In this document: piece by piece, positions 21,598 to 33,109 of the stretch
Numbering within the stretch: the stretch's first letter is position 1
Layout of the letters: every line of letters starts with the position of its first letter
Source of the DNA: Anniella stebbinsi
Taxonomy: Eukaryota; Chordata; Lepidosauria; Squamata; Anniellidae
Assembly (NCBI GenBank): GCA_029215795.1
Contig: JARDYH010000007.1
Location: 68,378,763 to 68,442,762, forward strand
Reading direction: 5' to 3'
DNA: 64,000 bases
The notes under the pieces: generated by a model
Databases searched by the model: none
What the model was told of the DNA's origin: nothing
What the model saw: the letters and a program-made list of their open reading frames with translations, nothing else
Made by a program: the position numbers and the translations under genes

Positions 21598-22345
21598 TAA
21601 GAAGAGCCATGCTGGATTGGGCCAAGGGTTCATTTAGTCCAACATTCTGTTCACGTAGTTGCCAACCAGCTGACTCTGGGAACCCCACAAGTAGGAACGC
21701 TTCCGCTTGTGTTCCTCACCAATAAGCTTCATGGGATGACCCCAGGTTCTAGTATTATGAGAGAGGGAGAAAAATACCTCTTTCTCCACTCTCTCCACAT
21801 CATGCATCCTTTTTGTACGCATCTATCATATATTTATTTATTTATTTATTTATTTATTGCATTTGTATACCGCCCCATAGCCGAAGCTCTCTGGGCGGTT
21901 TACATAGGATTAAAACAATTAAAAACAATATACAAAAGTTAAAACAGCAAAAGCATGCAAAATATACACATACATTTAAAGCCGCTATAATAACTTTAAA
22001 AAGCTATAAGCCTAAAAACAAACTCAAGCTCCTCAGATATTGCCAAATGACTGAGAGAAGAGGAAAGTCTTACTCACCTTTTTTCTAAGCTAAACAGGCC
22101 CAGATGTTGTAACTTTTCCTCATAGTGGAGTTTCTCCAGCCACTTGATCACTTCAGTTATCCTTTTCTGCACATTCCCCAGGTCTCCAACACCTTCTTTT
22201 GGTGTTGACCAGAATTGTACATGGTATTCCAAATGTGATGACAGTATAGATTTGTAAGAGGGCAGTATGGTATTGGCAGTTTTATTTTTGACATTTGATG
22301 ATCAGTGATTTAAATCACCCCATCCCTCAAATACCAATTTAAATC
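21598..22345 (-). pseudogene. CR1-like LINE, antisense, interrupted
   Basis: Read on the minus strand the RT-downstream domain appears in fragments (TANTILPSYKS, HLEYHVQFWS, LEKLHYEEKLQHLGLFSLEK from about 22290 to 22080). After an interruption come VERVEKEVFFSLSHNTRTWG and HPMKLIGEEHK (about 21805-21730), and the 3' end with CCAGCATGGCTCTTCTTATG at about 21598-21617. It is the same family as the plus-strand copies at 7590-9840 and 33110-33800. Insert: 21829-22075. Confidence 0.75.
21829..22075 (-). mobile_element. L2-like LINE 3' end, inserted antisense
   Basis: The minus strand reads a degenerate body, then AAACCGCCCAGAGAGCTTCG and a (TAAA)n tail, seen on the plus strand as (TTTA)n at 21831-21858. 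It interrupts the CR1-like LINE and is therefore younger. The body aligns with the 3' 250 bases of the copy ending at 20512. Confidence 0.75.
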
Positions 22346-22740
22346 AGTACGCCCTGCAAAAACTGATGTTGTTGAATTACCATAAAAGGCAGCTGGAGAA
22401 TCGCTGGTTTAAAGCATCTCACTCTGTATGTCACTGCCAGTTTTCTTAATTATCTTGTCAGTGGTCAGAGTGAGCCCAGGAGAAAACCTGTACAGGTAAC
22501 CTAAGCTATACATGTTTAAGTGAAGGTAGACTTTTAAGTCAATTGTTAAAACTTTTATTCAAATTGAGTACAGGTTTTTAATAGAACTGTCAGCCAATAC
22601 AAAAGTGTGGGTTGGCTAATCTGCCTTAAGCGATTAGTCAATTTTAAATTTAAATAAGTTTGCATATGATTCAATTCTCAATAGTTGCCCTTTTAAGATA
22701 TGGAAGGCCAAATCAGATAGCTTACAGTTTAATAAAAGCA
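22346..22740. other. Non-coding sequence
   Basis: No recognised feature. Confidence 0.3.
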
Positions 22741-23190
22741 AGCTGCCACTCATTGGTCTAGTTAGCACAAGCCAGGATTTGTTTACCAGGCAACAAACCA
22801 TGGTTTATTTTTTGTCAAATTAATAGTCAACCCCCAATCTGAAGTCATGGGTTAAAGTTGGTTTAAGAATCCTGGCTTGCTTTAAGTCATTTATGGCTGT
22901 TATGGCTGAACCCAGAATCCTGGTTTATGTTTTGTTTCTGTGTTCTGCCCAAGCCTCTAGCCAATCCATAGAGGGGCAAACCAGAACACTTTCCTCAGGC
23001 CAAACTGCTCTTTCTTATTGTTGCTAGAGTATTTGGGATACCATCTGGGTACTGGCAGAAGAGACAGAGGGAAAACAAATCAGGAACTGGCTGAGTAAGC
23101 TATGATTACTTTGCTTGCCTGCAAGACTGGCTCTGGTTTGTTCAATAAACCATGTTTAAAACCAATATTGGCAATGCATGTGAATGTAGC
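22741..23190. mobile_element. Putative MITE remnant (CCAGGATT / AATCCTGG arms)
   Basis: GCCAGGATTTGTTTACC near 22774 and several inverse copies (AATCCTGGCTTGC near 22869, AATCCTGGTTTATG near 22917) suggest a rearranged palindromic element. The right boundary is uncertain; CAATAAACCATGTTTAAAACC near 23140 may belong to it. Confidence 0.35.
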
Positions 23191-23924
23191 TACGAAAGGA
23201 CATCTTTAATATTTTTTTCCTATTCCATATCACAGTAGTTTACCAGATACATGAACAAGTGTGTCTTTGACTTGAAGTCTCACCAATAAAAATTATCCTG
23301 AGTTTGCAGCCCTCATTTTCAAGAGTGGGCTGTTGTTGTGGAAGGACTTGACAAATGAAAGTAATAAATTACAGGAGGGGAAATGGGGTGAAAGAAGAAC
23401 AAAGTTAAAGTGTCATGTGACTATGTAGGTCTCTTAGGCAAACTTCCTGATTGCAAGTCTGTGTGTTTAAATCTCTCTCCCCACCAACCACACACACACA
23501 CAGAATTGTTTTGAATATCTGTGACTTGTAACCAATATAAAACAAAAGGGTAGCTTGTCAGAAGGTACCTGTTCTTGTCCACAAACTGGTGTCAACCCAA
23601 TTATTTAAAATATAAATATAATATATATTAAAATCGATCACTTTACATCCACTAGGGGAACTCAAAGCAACAAACAGTATAGAAATAGAAAATAATCAAG
23701 ACAATTTAAAAACATAATAAAATACTTCAATAATTAACAATACTACAATCATTGAATCAGCAGTTCAAATAGAATATTGGTTTAGCCTCCTACAAGGGCT
23801 CCTTGAGGAGCCAGGTCTCCACCAGAAGTCATATAGATCCATTTTGGATTATCAAACGATCCATAGTTTAAAAAAAACATAGATTGTGAGTAGGAGTGAG
23901 CAAGCATGTTGGCCCGCGCCGCTT
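23191..23924. other. Non-coding sequence
   Basis: Short (CA)n at about 23492-23502 and an A/T-rich patch near 23600-23760. No gene signal. Confidence 0.35.
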
Positions 23925-24250
23925 CCGCGTCACTAAATAACCCAGGAACACCCTGTTCCTGGATTGTTTGCCGTAATGTCAGAACCCAGAACACTGGGTT
24001 GTTGTGAGAAAATAACCCAGAATTTTAACCCATTGTTTATTATTGGCTTACAAATCTCAATTGTTTCTCCCTCAACAAGAGTTTCAGGTTCAGATGTCAC
24101 AGCCAATGTTCCTAGATTGTTTCACAAAGTGGAAGCAGTCAGAATCAGCATGCTTGCTCGCTCCTGACTGCTTGCAAACAACCCGTAGTTAACTAACTGG
24201 GTTGTTTAATTGCCCAAACTGGGTTATAGTGACAGAACCATATGAGCCTC
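23925..24250. mobile_element. Putative non-autonomous DNA transposon
   Basis: Several AATAACCCAG / CTGGGTTGTT motifs face each other (near 23938, 23993, 24012 and 24199), with ends near GCATGTTGGCCC and ACTGGGTTATAGTGACAG. The structure fits a palindromic MITE related to the elements at 25665 and 45510. Family and exact ends are not resolved. Confidence 0.4.
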
Positions 24251-25664
24251 TTTTTAGAGGCCATTCCATTGCAATGGTACCACAACTGGAGAGATGGGGG
24301 AAATAGAGCCACTTGAGCTCCTCCACGTGCTTTAAGGTGAAGGTAGCAAAAAGTTACCAAACATGTGACTATTGCCACTAGGGTTAAATGTGTCATTTCT
24401 TTGTATTTCTTACTGGCTGAGAAGGGTAAATTGGGGTATAGTTTTTGTTTTCCTTATCCAGTCAAGAGATGTATTGGGATAGAGATCTTGCCTTCCAAGG
24501 AAGGTTTGCTTGAGACTTTGAGAAGTGTTAAGATACATGGGTGTGCAAACACACTGACCCTATTGAGACTATTTGTTGCAGAAGAGACAACGGTCTAACC
24601 ATGGTTTAGCGTATCATCTGAACAGGGCCAATGTGTATTGGTTGAGTTGAGAATTTTCGATAGTGAATTTGGCGTGGATGAAGCTCTACAGTAAGGTCAA
24701 CAGCCAGTGGTTTCTGGGCCATATCTCAGCTCCTCACAAGTGCCATTGGGCACCCAATTGTCACCTCAGAGACAGCAATGTAGCGGGATTAGCAAATATG
24801 GCAGTTGGGCTTCATGGCATATCTATGGGAAAGGGGTTGTTCAGGATCTCTGGAAGGGAGAAACCCCAGGTAATCCAAAGTTCTGCTGTTTGTTTGTTTT
24901 AACTCACTGTAGGTTTTAAATAGAATGTTGCAATATGCATTCCATGGTAATGTTGCTATCCCTGTTTTGCGATTTCCTTCACAGGCCATAAAAAAGCATA
25001 GTTTTAAAATTCTTTATTTTTCTTTTCTGGCAAAAGCCCTAGTTCAAGATAAAGGATTTTGCAATGAAATGTTCTTCCTCTGTTGATTGATACCATACGA
25101 AAAAGGCCTTTCAGTAATGGAGAATATAATACATGGTATGCTACTAACTGTCAGCCAAACAGGACTTTTTGCGTATAGTAAACTGACCTGGCTAAATCCG
25201 CCAATGCAATTAGATATCTGCAATTGCAGTTAAAAGTTCTATTGCTGGGAATCGTCATAAGTGTTTATCCATTTCTATGAGGTCCTCCACCCTCCAGTTT
25301 CCAACTTGAAAACCAATAGAAGTGTCCAGAGCTAAGTTGAGAATTGAAGGAGTTGGGTAAAGGGCTATAAAAATTGCCTTCCTGGCACTCCTCCTATTGC
25401 TAGTTTCAAATGCAAATATATTCATCGTGTTTTGTTTAAAAGCCTATTGTCTTGAGTTGGGCAGGAAAGTTGCAGAATAGTTCATTACTCCTGTGGTAGT
25501 TTGGTAGGGCTTTAATTCAAACTCAGTTAAACTGGAGTACTTGAATCTTAGTCTTTTACCCTGCTCAAATCAATGGAGGTCTAAGCTGGCTTTTTAGGAA
25601 GAATAACGCTAGCTATTGAGTGTTCTGTCATTGTGAGCCTAAGTTGCCCAAACTCTGAACAGAC
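24251..25664. other. Non-coding sequence
   Basis: No recognisable exon. A GTTTAGCG...ATCTGAACAGGGCC remnant near 24607-24630 may be the end of a MITE. Confidence 0.3.
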
Positions 25665-25978
25665 ACTAGGCCAGTTTGCAGGATTGAACAGCCCATCGTG
25701 GCAGCAGTCATCTTGAATATTCAAGCCACGGCTTGTGGTATCATCTGAACCCAGGGACACTGCAGTATGTGAGGGTTAAACAACCTTCACATATCCCCAA
25801 AACAGACCATGGGTTATGTGAGGGTTGTTTAACCCTCACATAACCCATAAAACACATGGTTCGAAAAACATGGCAAGCTGTGGCTGCAGCTTGAATAGTT
25901 AAAAAATACCACAGCTCACTGTAACTTAAACAAGCCACGGTGGGCAACAGTGATTGTGCAAACTGGGTCATTGTGTGC
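25665..25978. mobile_element. MITE with nested palindromes
   Basis: The outer ends are AGGCCAGTTTGCAGG and the inverse of GTGCAAACTGGGTCA. Inside, 25810-25847 is a hairpin with perfect 17-bp arms (TGGGTTATGTGAGGGTT and its inverse) and a 4-base loop. A related inverted pair lies just to its left at about 25764-25793. The minus-strand open frame here has no homology I can see and is a by-product of the repeat. Confidence 0.6.
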
Positions 25979-26849
25979 CTATCTGCTAGCAGGAAGATAA
26001 TAGCCTATACATGAGAAATGTAGTCTGATTCCCTTGTGTTTCCTGGGTTGAGGAAGGGCTGCTTTTCCCCTAGCCGCTGCCTTCCCCTCCCCCTAGGAAA
26101 CACAGGGCAATAGAAGTAAATCTGATGTGTTTCTACACTCTGAAGTATGCAAGAAATGGAAAAAATACCTCTCTAATAAGCAGAACACAAGAGATTCCAG
26201 AACACTGAGAAATAAAGATGTATTAGTTTTGTTCTTCTGTGGCCCTTTGCAACTTGAGCGAGGGAGTAGAGGCCCTTCTCCCAAACAAGGTTCCCTGTGC
26301 TCACTGTGTGATGTGTAGAAATAGCAAAGTGAGGTTTCCTGTTTCCATCCTGGTTACTCAATAGGTTTTGGGCTGTATCCTTACATTTTTATCCAAATTT
26401 GATTGTGGTTCAGGCCATCTGAAGTCCAGGGTCTCCATTCCATTGCCATGTTCAAATGCAGAAATGCCACCAAAAGTAACAAAATGCTGTTTTTGAAACA
26501 TTTATCTTCCCATCCTTCACCACCCATGTTGACAAATTTTGAATTTCATAATGTTGTGTATGCGCATCACCAAATGAATTACTGTGGAATAATTTACTCT
26601 TGGGCCTTAGGGTAATTGGGGAGGGTAAGTGCATACTTTTAATGCAATTAAATAGGAAACTTAATAAGCTTGTTACGTTTGGGACTCTTCCCTCTCAGGG
26701 TTTTACTTAACTATGTGTCAGTGTATCCTAGTGGGACCACTTCGTAATCCTTATACTGGAAGACAGAATTCAATCCACCAAGGTTGATAATAGTTTCTCA
26801 AATGAAGTTCCAGTGCCTATAAACAAGTGGAGCTGGTATATATTTGAAA
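25979..26849. other. Non-coding sequence
   Basis: No transposon or exon that I can support. Confidence 0.3.
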
Positions 26850-27020
26850 CAACAAAAGTCTTGTGGCACCTTAAAAACTAACAAATTTATTCTTCTATAA
26901 GCTAAAATGTTTTCTGGTATAACACTGTTAGGTTATCCCAGAATAAATTTGTTAGTTTTTAAGGGGCACAAGATCCTTCATTGTTTTTGCTGCACCAGTC
27001 TAACATGGCTACTCTGGAAA
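26850..27020. mobile_element. Palindromic MITE (TCTTGTGGCACC family)
   Basis: The left arm TCTTGTGGCACCTTAAAAAC (about 26860) and the right arm GTTTTTAAGGGGCACAAGAT (about 26955-26974) are inverse copies and extend inward through TAACAAATTTATTCT. The right end reads TTTGCTGCACCAGTCTAACA then TGGCTACTCTGGA, the typical end of this squamate repeat. A second, interrupted copy is at 41490-41900. Confidence 0.75.
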
Positions 27021-27624
27021 ATATATATATACTGGTAGATATTCACTGGTTAGGTCTTCAGTGGCCAGACTGCAGATTTCTTAACATCCCCACTTATTGT
27101 TCCAGCATTATTTTATGTCGCCTGCCTCATCTGTTAGCCATCTATAGTGCAGTTAGCTTTTAAAATGGGCTGCATTTTACTTCCGCCTTTTCATTCTTTT
27201 TGCACTTGAATCCCAGTAGCTAGTGCTGATTTGATATTTCTTTCAGAAACTGGGGACTGCTCATCAATTGAGCACCTTGTGTCTTTTTGGTGATTGAACA
27301 CAGCTACCTTCTGTACATGACGTAGCTTGCAATATACCTTCTTTGCAGTTGTTCCCACAAAGACCTTTGTACCTTGACCTGCTGTTTGTCATAGTTTCTG
27401 CATCTATTATATTAAAATGAAAATTGAGCACAGAATAAGACTACTAATACTATCACCATGCAGTGATTATCACACATTCCCATCCCGAAATATGTCTTGT
27501 TTGGGGAGGGTGTTTTAAAAATCCTGGATGTTCTCTGCATGTAATACTAAGGCTGTGTAATTGTAATATATATTTGTTAGGAATGTGAAATGCATGATGC
27601 TTCCCATTCAAGTGCCATTCCACC
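27021..27624. other. Non-coding sequence
   Basis: No recognised feature. Confidence 0.3.
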
Positions 27625-27835
27625 ACAGTGTGTATCCTGCCCTTCCTCCAAGGAGCTCAGGATGCTAGGGTTACCCCTTTCTATCTTCATAAGTACCCTT
27701 CATAGGCTGAGAGATAGGGACTTTCCCAAGGTCATCCTTTAAGCTTCATGAATGTGTAAGAATTTAAACCTCAGCCCCCACACCCAGTCAAAACCTGGCA
27801 TTTCTTCAAGGCAGCCCAGTGAATTCATAACTGCA
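27625..27835 (-). mobile_element. tRNA-derived SINE, antisense
   Basis: Read on the plus strand: CTCCAAGGAGCTCAGGATGC, then TTTCCCAAGGTCATCC and AAGCTTCATGAATG, then the degenerate inverted B box near 27757. These are the inverse of the body of the SINEs at 37000-37231 and 46213-46436. The tRNA head is badly decayed. Confidence 0.6.
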
Positions 27836-27914
27836 TTTGGGCCCACATCCCCTAGGCTTGAACCCAGCATCTCTATAACTAGACTGCCACTCTGGTTCTA
27901 TGCATTATCAACAT

Positions 27915-28800
27915 GAAAACTGCTTATTTATTAACAGTTTTTATACCCTGCTTTCCCATTTTAAAAATTCTTCTAGTGACTTACATCAATATTTAAAGCA
28001 ATCAGTAGTTAAGAGTGACAAGGACAACAGGAAAAACATGAGCAAAATTCTAAGGGTTTGGAAACTACCAACAATTTGATGTGCTAATTAACTGTCAAAA
28101 TTAAAAGATCTGTAGGCAACAGTGGAAAACCATCAGAGGGGAAGCAGGGTGGGCCTCCTTAGGCAGAGAGTTCCACTGCTAGGTGCAGCCACAGGGAAAG
28201 CCGTTTCCCACATCCCAGCCAACCACAACTCAGGTATTAGAAGTATATGGAAGGAGCGTTCGTCTTAATGAGTGGGCAGGGTTACATGGGCAGAGGCAAT
28301 ACCCCAGTTATCCTGATCCTAAGCCATTTAAGGCTCTAAAGTTATTTAGAACTTTGAATTGGGCCCAGTGACAAACTGGAAACCAATGACGCTTCTGTGA
28401 AAGGGGAGTGACATGCTCCTGGTAACTGGCTTTGGTCAGATTCTAGCTGCTGCTTTGTGGACCAGCAGAATTTTCTGGAACCTTTCAAAGGCACATTACA
28501 ATAATGCAGTCTCAATGTAACTAAGGCATCTGACATGGCCAGATTTGCTTTATCTAGGAATGGATGCAAATAGCAGACCAGTTTAAACTGGGCAAAAGCA
28601 CTTCTGAGTGCAGCTATCACCCGAAGAACAAAAGCTGGATCCAGCAGTACCTCCAGACTGAGTTTTCAAAGGAAACGCAATACCATCCAAATCAGATTAA
28701 ACTTCCGTTCCCAGTTTAGAAGTTCTACTAACCAGGACCACCTTTGTCTTGTCTGAATTAAGCTTCAATTTATTTGCCCCTATCTAATCCATTAATAACC
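27915..28800 (-). pseudogene. L2/CR1-like LINE, antisense, decayed
   Basis: On the minus strand 28620 to about 28480 reads ALRSAFAQFKLVCYLHPFLD, then ALVTLRLHYCNVPLKGSRK, matching the reverse transcriptase C-terminal part also seen at 19727-20512. Toward the left the complement of GGCCCAGTGACAAACTGGAA and TAAGCCATTTAAGGCTCTAA follows the element's known order, and the 3' region ends near 27915-28000. There are multiple stops and deletions. Confidence 0.7.
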
Positions 28801-29395
28801 TCAAAGCATTGATTCAGGAATGTGGATGGAATGGAGAGATAGGATTGGGTGTCATACTAGTTAAGTCATACATTAGCAATTGTCTGTGATGTGAAGGCCT
28901 ATAGGTGTAGTGGGATTCTAAAGTTGGGGGATATACTGTGCCTATAGAAATTTGTTTTTCTCTTGGGCATCAGCCATACTGCACTGTGACATTAGTGTAT
29001 TATGCACTATAGGAAGGGCAAGGTGTATAAATGGAAAAAACGTGCACCAAGATTGGGTACTAGGCATATAACCAATCACAACTTTGCTCTGTATTCCTCT
29101 CCCCATCCTCCGGGAACCTCCATATTGGCACAACCCAGGATTGGTCTTGTGACATGGTTAAGTACACCTTTGCCAATTTTTTCATGTAGTCTGTTGTTAC
29201 TCTGATATAGTAAAAACCCTTCAGTGCAGTTAAGGCACTAAAGTTTAATAACTAAATCAAGAATATGAATGTTTCCTGTTTACCACAAATAAAAATCTTG
29301 GGAGAACGAACACATTTTACTACAGACTTCTATTGTGATTTTGGGCATGAGAATTGCTTTCTTTAAGTTACTTAGTTTTCCATCCACAGAAGGAA
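28801..29395. other. Non-coding sequence
   Basis: No recognised feature. Confidence 0.3.
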
Positions 29396-29526
29396 TGAGA
29401 AATGTGTGGCCCTTCAGATGTTGGTGGACTGTAACTCCCATCATCCCTCATCATTGGCTATGCTGGCTAGGGCTTATAGGAGTTGCAGTCCACCAACATT
29501 TGGTGGGCCACATGTTCTCCATCCTT
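29396..29526. mobile_element. MITE, 'CTCCAGATGTTTTGGACTAC' family, long form
   Basis: Inverted arms: GTGGCCCTTCAGATGTTGG then GGACTGTAACTCCCATCATC on the left, TAGGAGTTGCAGTCCACC and ACATTTGGTGGGCCACATG on the right, around a centre with TGGCTATGCTGGCTAGGG. The family recurs at 38037, 40612, 44920, 45765, 49888, 52000 and 61015. Confidence 0.8.
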
Positions 29527-31403
29527 GATGTACAAAATGAGAATAACATTTCTTTTTTTCAAAAGAAATAAAGCCATACTAGAGACCTGCAACAATGAAC
29601 TTAATAAAGATATCTAAAGTAAACTTCTATAAATAGAGCTTGAAAGGTGGCCTGTGGGCTAGATGTAGCCCACAAAGTTTTCTTGTCAGACCCTGGTTGG
29701 TCCTGCTACGTTGTTATTATTATTGTTTTAAAATAGTAAGCACTGCCAACTATTTATTGGAGAATTGGGTGCCCTATGTTTCAAGTTCTTGCTTTTCCTT
29801 AGGGGCAGAACTAAAATTCGGAAAAGCTTCAGTCCCAAACTCTGTAATAAACAGAGGAAATCCTTGTGACAAATCTGTGATCTTCCCCCAAAAGTGCATT
29901 CTCACAAAGCTTAAAGTGGCTTTGGGCCTCTTTAAGTCCTTTGATGCTTTAAATTCTTTGATGAGTTTTCAAAACAGACACAAAAAACAATACAAGTATT
30001 GTACATCTCCAAGGACGTACATGAAAAACAGTACTGCAGAACAGAAAGGCTCAAGAGTGTTTCCTTCTCCAGCCTGCTTGATCTTGCACCAGATGGCTGC
30101 CTCTAGTCTACCCATTAACAGTGGGTGCCTGACTGGCGGGTAGGGAGGCCAAAGGCAATCAGATGTAGGGCTGACAACTTCATTCCCTTGTGTCTTGTTG
30201 ACGCACCTTAAAGCAAGCCAGTTGAATGAGCCCAGGGTGAATTTTGACCCGACAATTGCCAAATAGTAGATGTCCATCTGTTCAGATAGTTGAGTGTCAC
30301 CAGAATGCCAGGTGAAGACTAATTTACACAGTCAGTGCTGGCAAAATTATCTAAAGATGTTTCTGCTAAGCCCAATTCAACTTATGACAGCTCTCTGGCC
30401 ACTATCACTGTTTTTCCCGTCTTGTCTTCGGGCTATCCACTCTTCGTTAGAAGCAGACTGTGGGGCATCAGTTTCCAAAATAATTTAATGTATGTTTTCA
30501 AAAGTGTTTTCTGCCTCAGCATATTTTCTCTTTCGTTTCCTCCACCCACCTATCAAACCACACACTTCCCTTTCTTCATTAGTGGTTCCCTGTGTTTGTT
30601 TTTAGAAAATAGAATCTGGCAGGAACCTCAGCTTACCATACACACTCTTTAGGTTCTATGTTTACTATTTTTGGTATCTTAGGAACTAATGTCACAGTCC
30701 CTGTGCTGGAGTAATCTGGAGCATACATTCGAGATAAATATGGGTTTAGACATTTAGGTCCCATAATTCTTTTTAGTTTTGTTTATGTGTTCCTAAACAA
30801 TTACAGAAGCCCCTACAAGATCTGTTCACTTTGGGCTTGGTGTATTATTGGGACACCTGAGCTGCTGTTTGGCTAGTTGATTTCAACTTGGTACATCTGA
30901 TATGCTCCCCTTCTCTGTGGTAGGAACTAGCAACTTCCACAAGGCATCTACAATCAGAGTGTTGATTTTGTGCTAACTTTGTAGACTATTCCTAATCTTA
31001 ATGCGCCCATTCTGCACCAGATCACCCTCAGAAGAAGACATTTTATACTAGAGAAGCAATATGGAAGGTGTTTAATCCTTCTCCCATGCATTGCTTTTCT
31101 CCCAATCTCTGCTGGTTTGTCCTTGCTGGGTCTCTGGGCTCATGTATATCGTGCAAACAAGGTTCTGATACCCCAAGGAAAACAAAACATAGCTGGGTGG
31201 AGGGCATTTCAAGAGGAAAGTAATAGTCAAAGGGTTAACCGTACACTCACTCTTGCAAATCATCCACTCAGGGTGGCCAGCTAGCTAATATTACATGTGG
31301 CTTTGGTGTAATGTGTAGTTTGGTCCTAAGAAAAACAGTTCCTTTGTTAATCTTGCTATCTGAGAAGGGCTATTTATCAGCTAACTAAAGCCAATGGGCT
31401 CCC
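29527..31403. other. Non-coding sequence; repeat-poor 29.8-30.3 kb
   Basis: A 168-codon open frame at 29640-30143 has no exon-like splice borders that I can support and no recognised motif. About 29800-30330 lacks recognisable repeats and could contain conserved non-coding sequence. Otherwise nothing is seen. Confidence 0.3.
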
Positions 31404-31497
31404 ACAGCACAATCCTATACATGTCTATTCAAATTCAGTAAAATTAATTGGGTACAATGGGGCTCAGTCCCAGGAAAGCAGGCATAGCATTGCAGGC
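31404..31497. repeat. 'GCAATCCTATG' palindromic repeat
   Basis: Begins ACAGCACAATCCTATACATG, has AATGGGGCTCAGTCCCAGG in the middle, and ends GGCATAGCATTGCAGGCC. Confidence 0.6.
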
Positions 31498-31582
31498 CTA
31501 GTCTCCTCAGATCTGCACCCCAAATTGCTAAGGAACTCCCAGCTTCACCATAGCATTCCATTATTTGTTCTTCATATGTCAT

Positions 31583-31712
31583 GGGCTTGGTTCGCATATC
31601 ACAACAAGCCAGGGTTTGTTTTGGGGGGGTTTCAACATGGCAGCATGCTAATGCATGCTGCCCAATCGCTTCTACTGCCATGTTTGCTGTAACATGTAAA
31701 CCAGGAACTCTC
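31583..31712. mobile_element. Putative MITE (GGTTCGCATATC ends)
   Basis: The left end GGCTTGGTTCGCATATC and the right end's inverse GTTCCTGGTTTACATGTTAC are similar. GCAGCATGCTAATGCATGCTGC near 31640 forms a short hairpin at the centre. Confidence 0.5.
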
Positions 31713-33109
31713 CTTATGACCCTGAGTCATGGCAAGAGTACATGGGGGCAAGAGGGTTACTGCAGAGGATACATGAGCTACACAGGACTGAAGAAGCATT
31801 GCAAGGAAGGAATGGCAACTGAGCAAATGAAGTGGGCTTCGGTTGAGAAACTCGGACTCTCTTGAATTTATACTGGCAAAATGTGAGAATGCAATTCGCT
31901 ACTAATACACTCTGCCAAAATTTCAGCACTTGGGTGAGAGAGACTGTAGGACAAGACCTTGCTGCCTCTTGCCATTCATGGGAATCAAGGCCTTCAGTTT
32001 CCCCTGAAACAATCAGCCTGGCAGCTTTTTACTAGCTTAAGATTCACATAAAATAATTTACAACTGAAACATTTTAAGCATTTTGCCAAGACAGTTTTTT
32101 TTAAAAAAAACTTTTAAAAACAGAGAACCATGTTTGAATAGCATGTAGTGCAGGCAAGCGTGACAGCGTGTCTGGTTTGCAGAGATTGAGGTAATATTTG
32201 TCCGTAATACAGCAAAATGCAGAGAATGCTGTGCTCTCCATCTCTTTCCTCCCATTCCTTGCAAAGGGAACACTTTTGCCTCCCATTGTATTCCTGCTGT
32301 GGTTGAGGGAATGCAAGTCTGGAAATGATTTCAAGCAAAACGTTCGAAGTAAATATACAGCATGTTTGTGGGGGAGGGGTAAAGGAAAGGGAGAGCAGAG
32401 GTAGAGGGCAGTTGGGCATGGAGTTCTGTTGTGAAAAGGAAGGTCTCTTGACTGAGAAATGAGACATTTCAGCCACCACCTATGGTTACAGCAGCATCAG
32501 CCTGATCATAACTGGAAATCTTCCAAATGCCATAGCTTAGCCACTGTTTCCTTTAAAAGTTTAGATGGCAAGTTGTGAATTTTCTAAATTCAGTTTTGCT
32601 CTTTTATGACATGCAAATTCTCCTTCAAAATTAATAAGAACAATTGTTACTCCTATCTGTTCCCTTTTCAACTGCTATCTCAGCTCTTAATAAAATAAGA
32701 ATGCTTTACTTGAAGACGAGAATTCTCTACAACTAGAATTATTTTAGCTAATTCACAGGGAATTGAAATTATGTTGTACCAGGGAACCTCCTTGAAATAA
32801 TGGTGGTTGCACACAAACATTGTATGGGATATTGTGTTCTCAATCTAAAGATTAAGCTATGCTCTGGTTTCTGGTTTATGGAACACTAAGGGCACAACCC
32901 AATGGGGATGGTCATAAGCCTCCAAACTCGGAGGCTTATGGCCATCCAGTTCAGAGTGGGAGGAGCAGCAGAGGCAATCTAACTTCTGTGCTCCTCCCAG
33001 ACTGCATTTCTGCTAGATGGGCTTCCATGCTGTAAAAGTCAAGAAGTTTACAATCCACAATTTGGCCATGGGTCAAGAACAGAAGAGAGAATAGATGGGA
33101 AAGTTGAGG
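31713..33109. other. Non-coding, with a hairpin at 32908-32948
   Basis: GGTCATAAGCCTCC, a six-base loop and GGAGGCTTATGGCC form a strong stem at 32908-32948, inside what looks like a degraded short element (about 32889-33000). No exon is supported elsewhere. Confidence 0.45.

Noticed and set aside
21829..21860. (TTTA)n microsatellite as an independent feature
   Set aside because: It is the inverted tail of an L2-like LINE 3' end and is annotated there.
29640..30143. 168-codon plus-strand open frame
   Set aside because: Its start overlaps a repeat-like segment, it lacks supported splice borders, and the peptide shows no recognisable motif. An open frame of this length is expected by chance in a window of this size.
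32114..32479. Overlapping minus-strand open frames around 32.1-32.5 kb
   Set aside because: Three frames overlap, none with splice borders or a recognisable motif.
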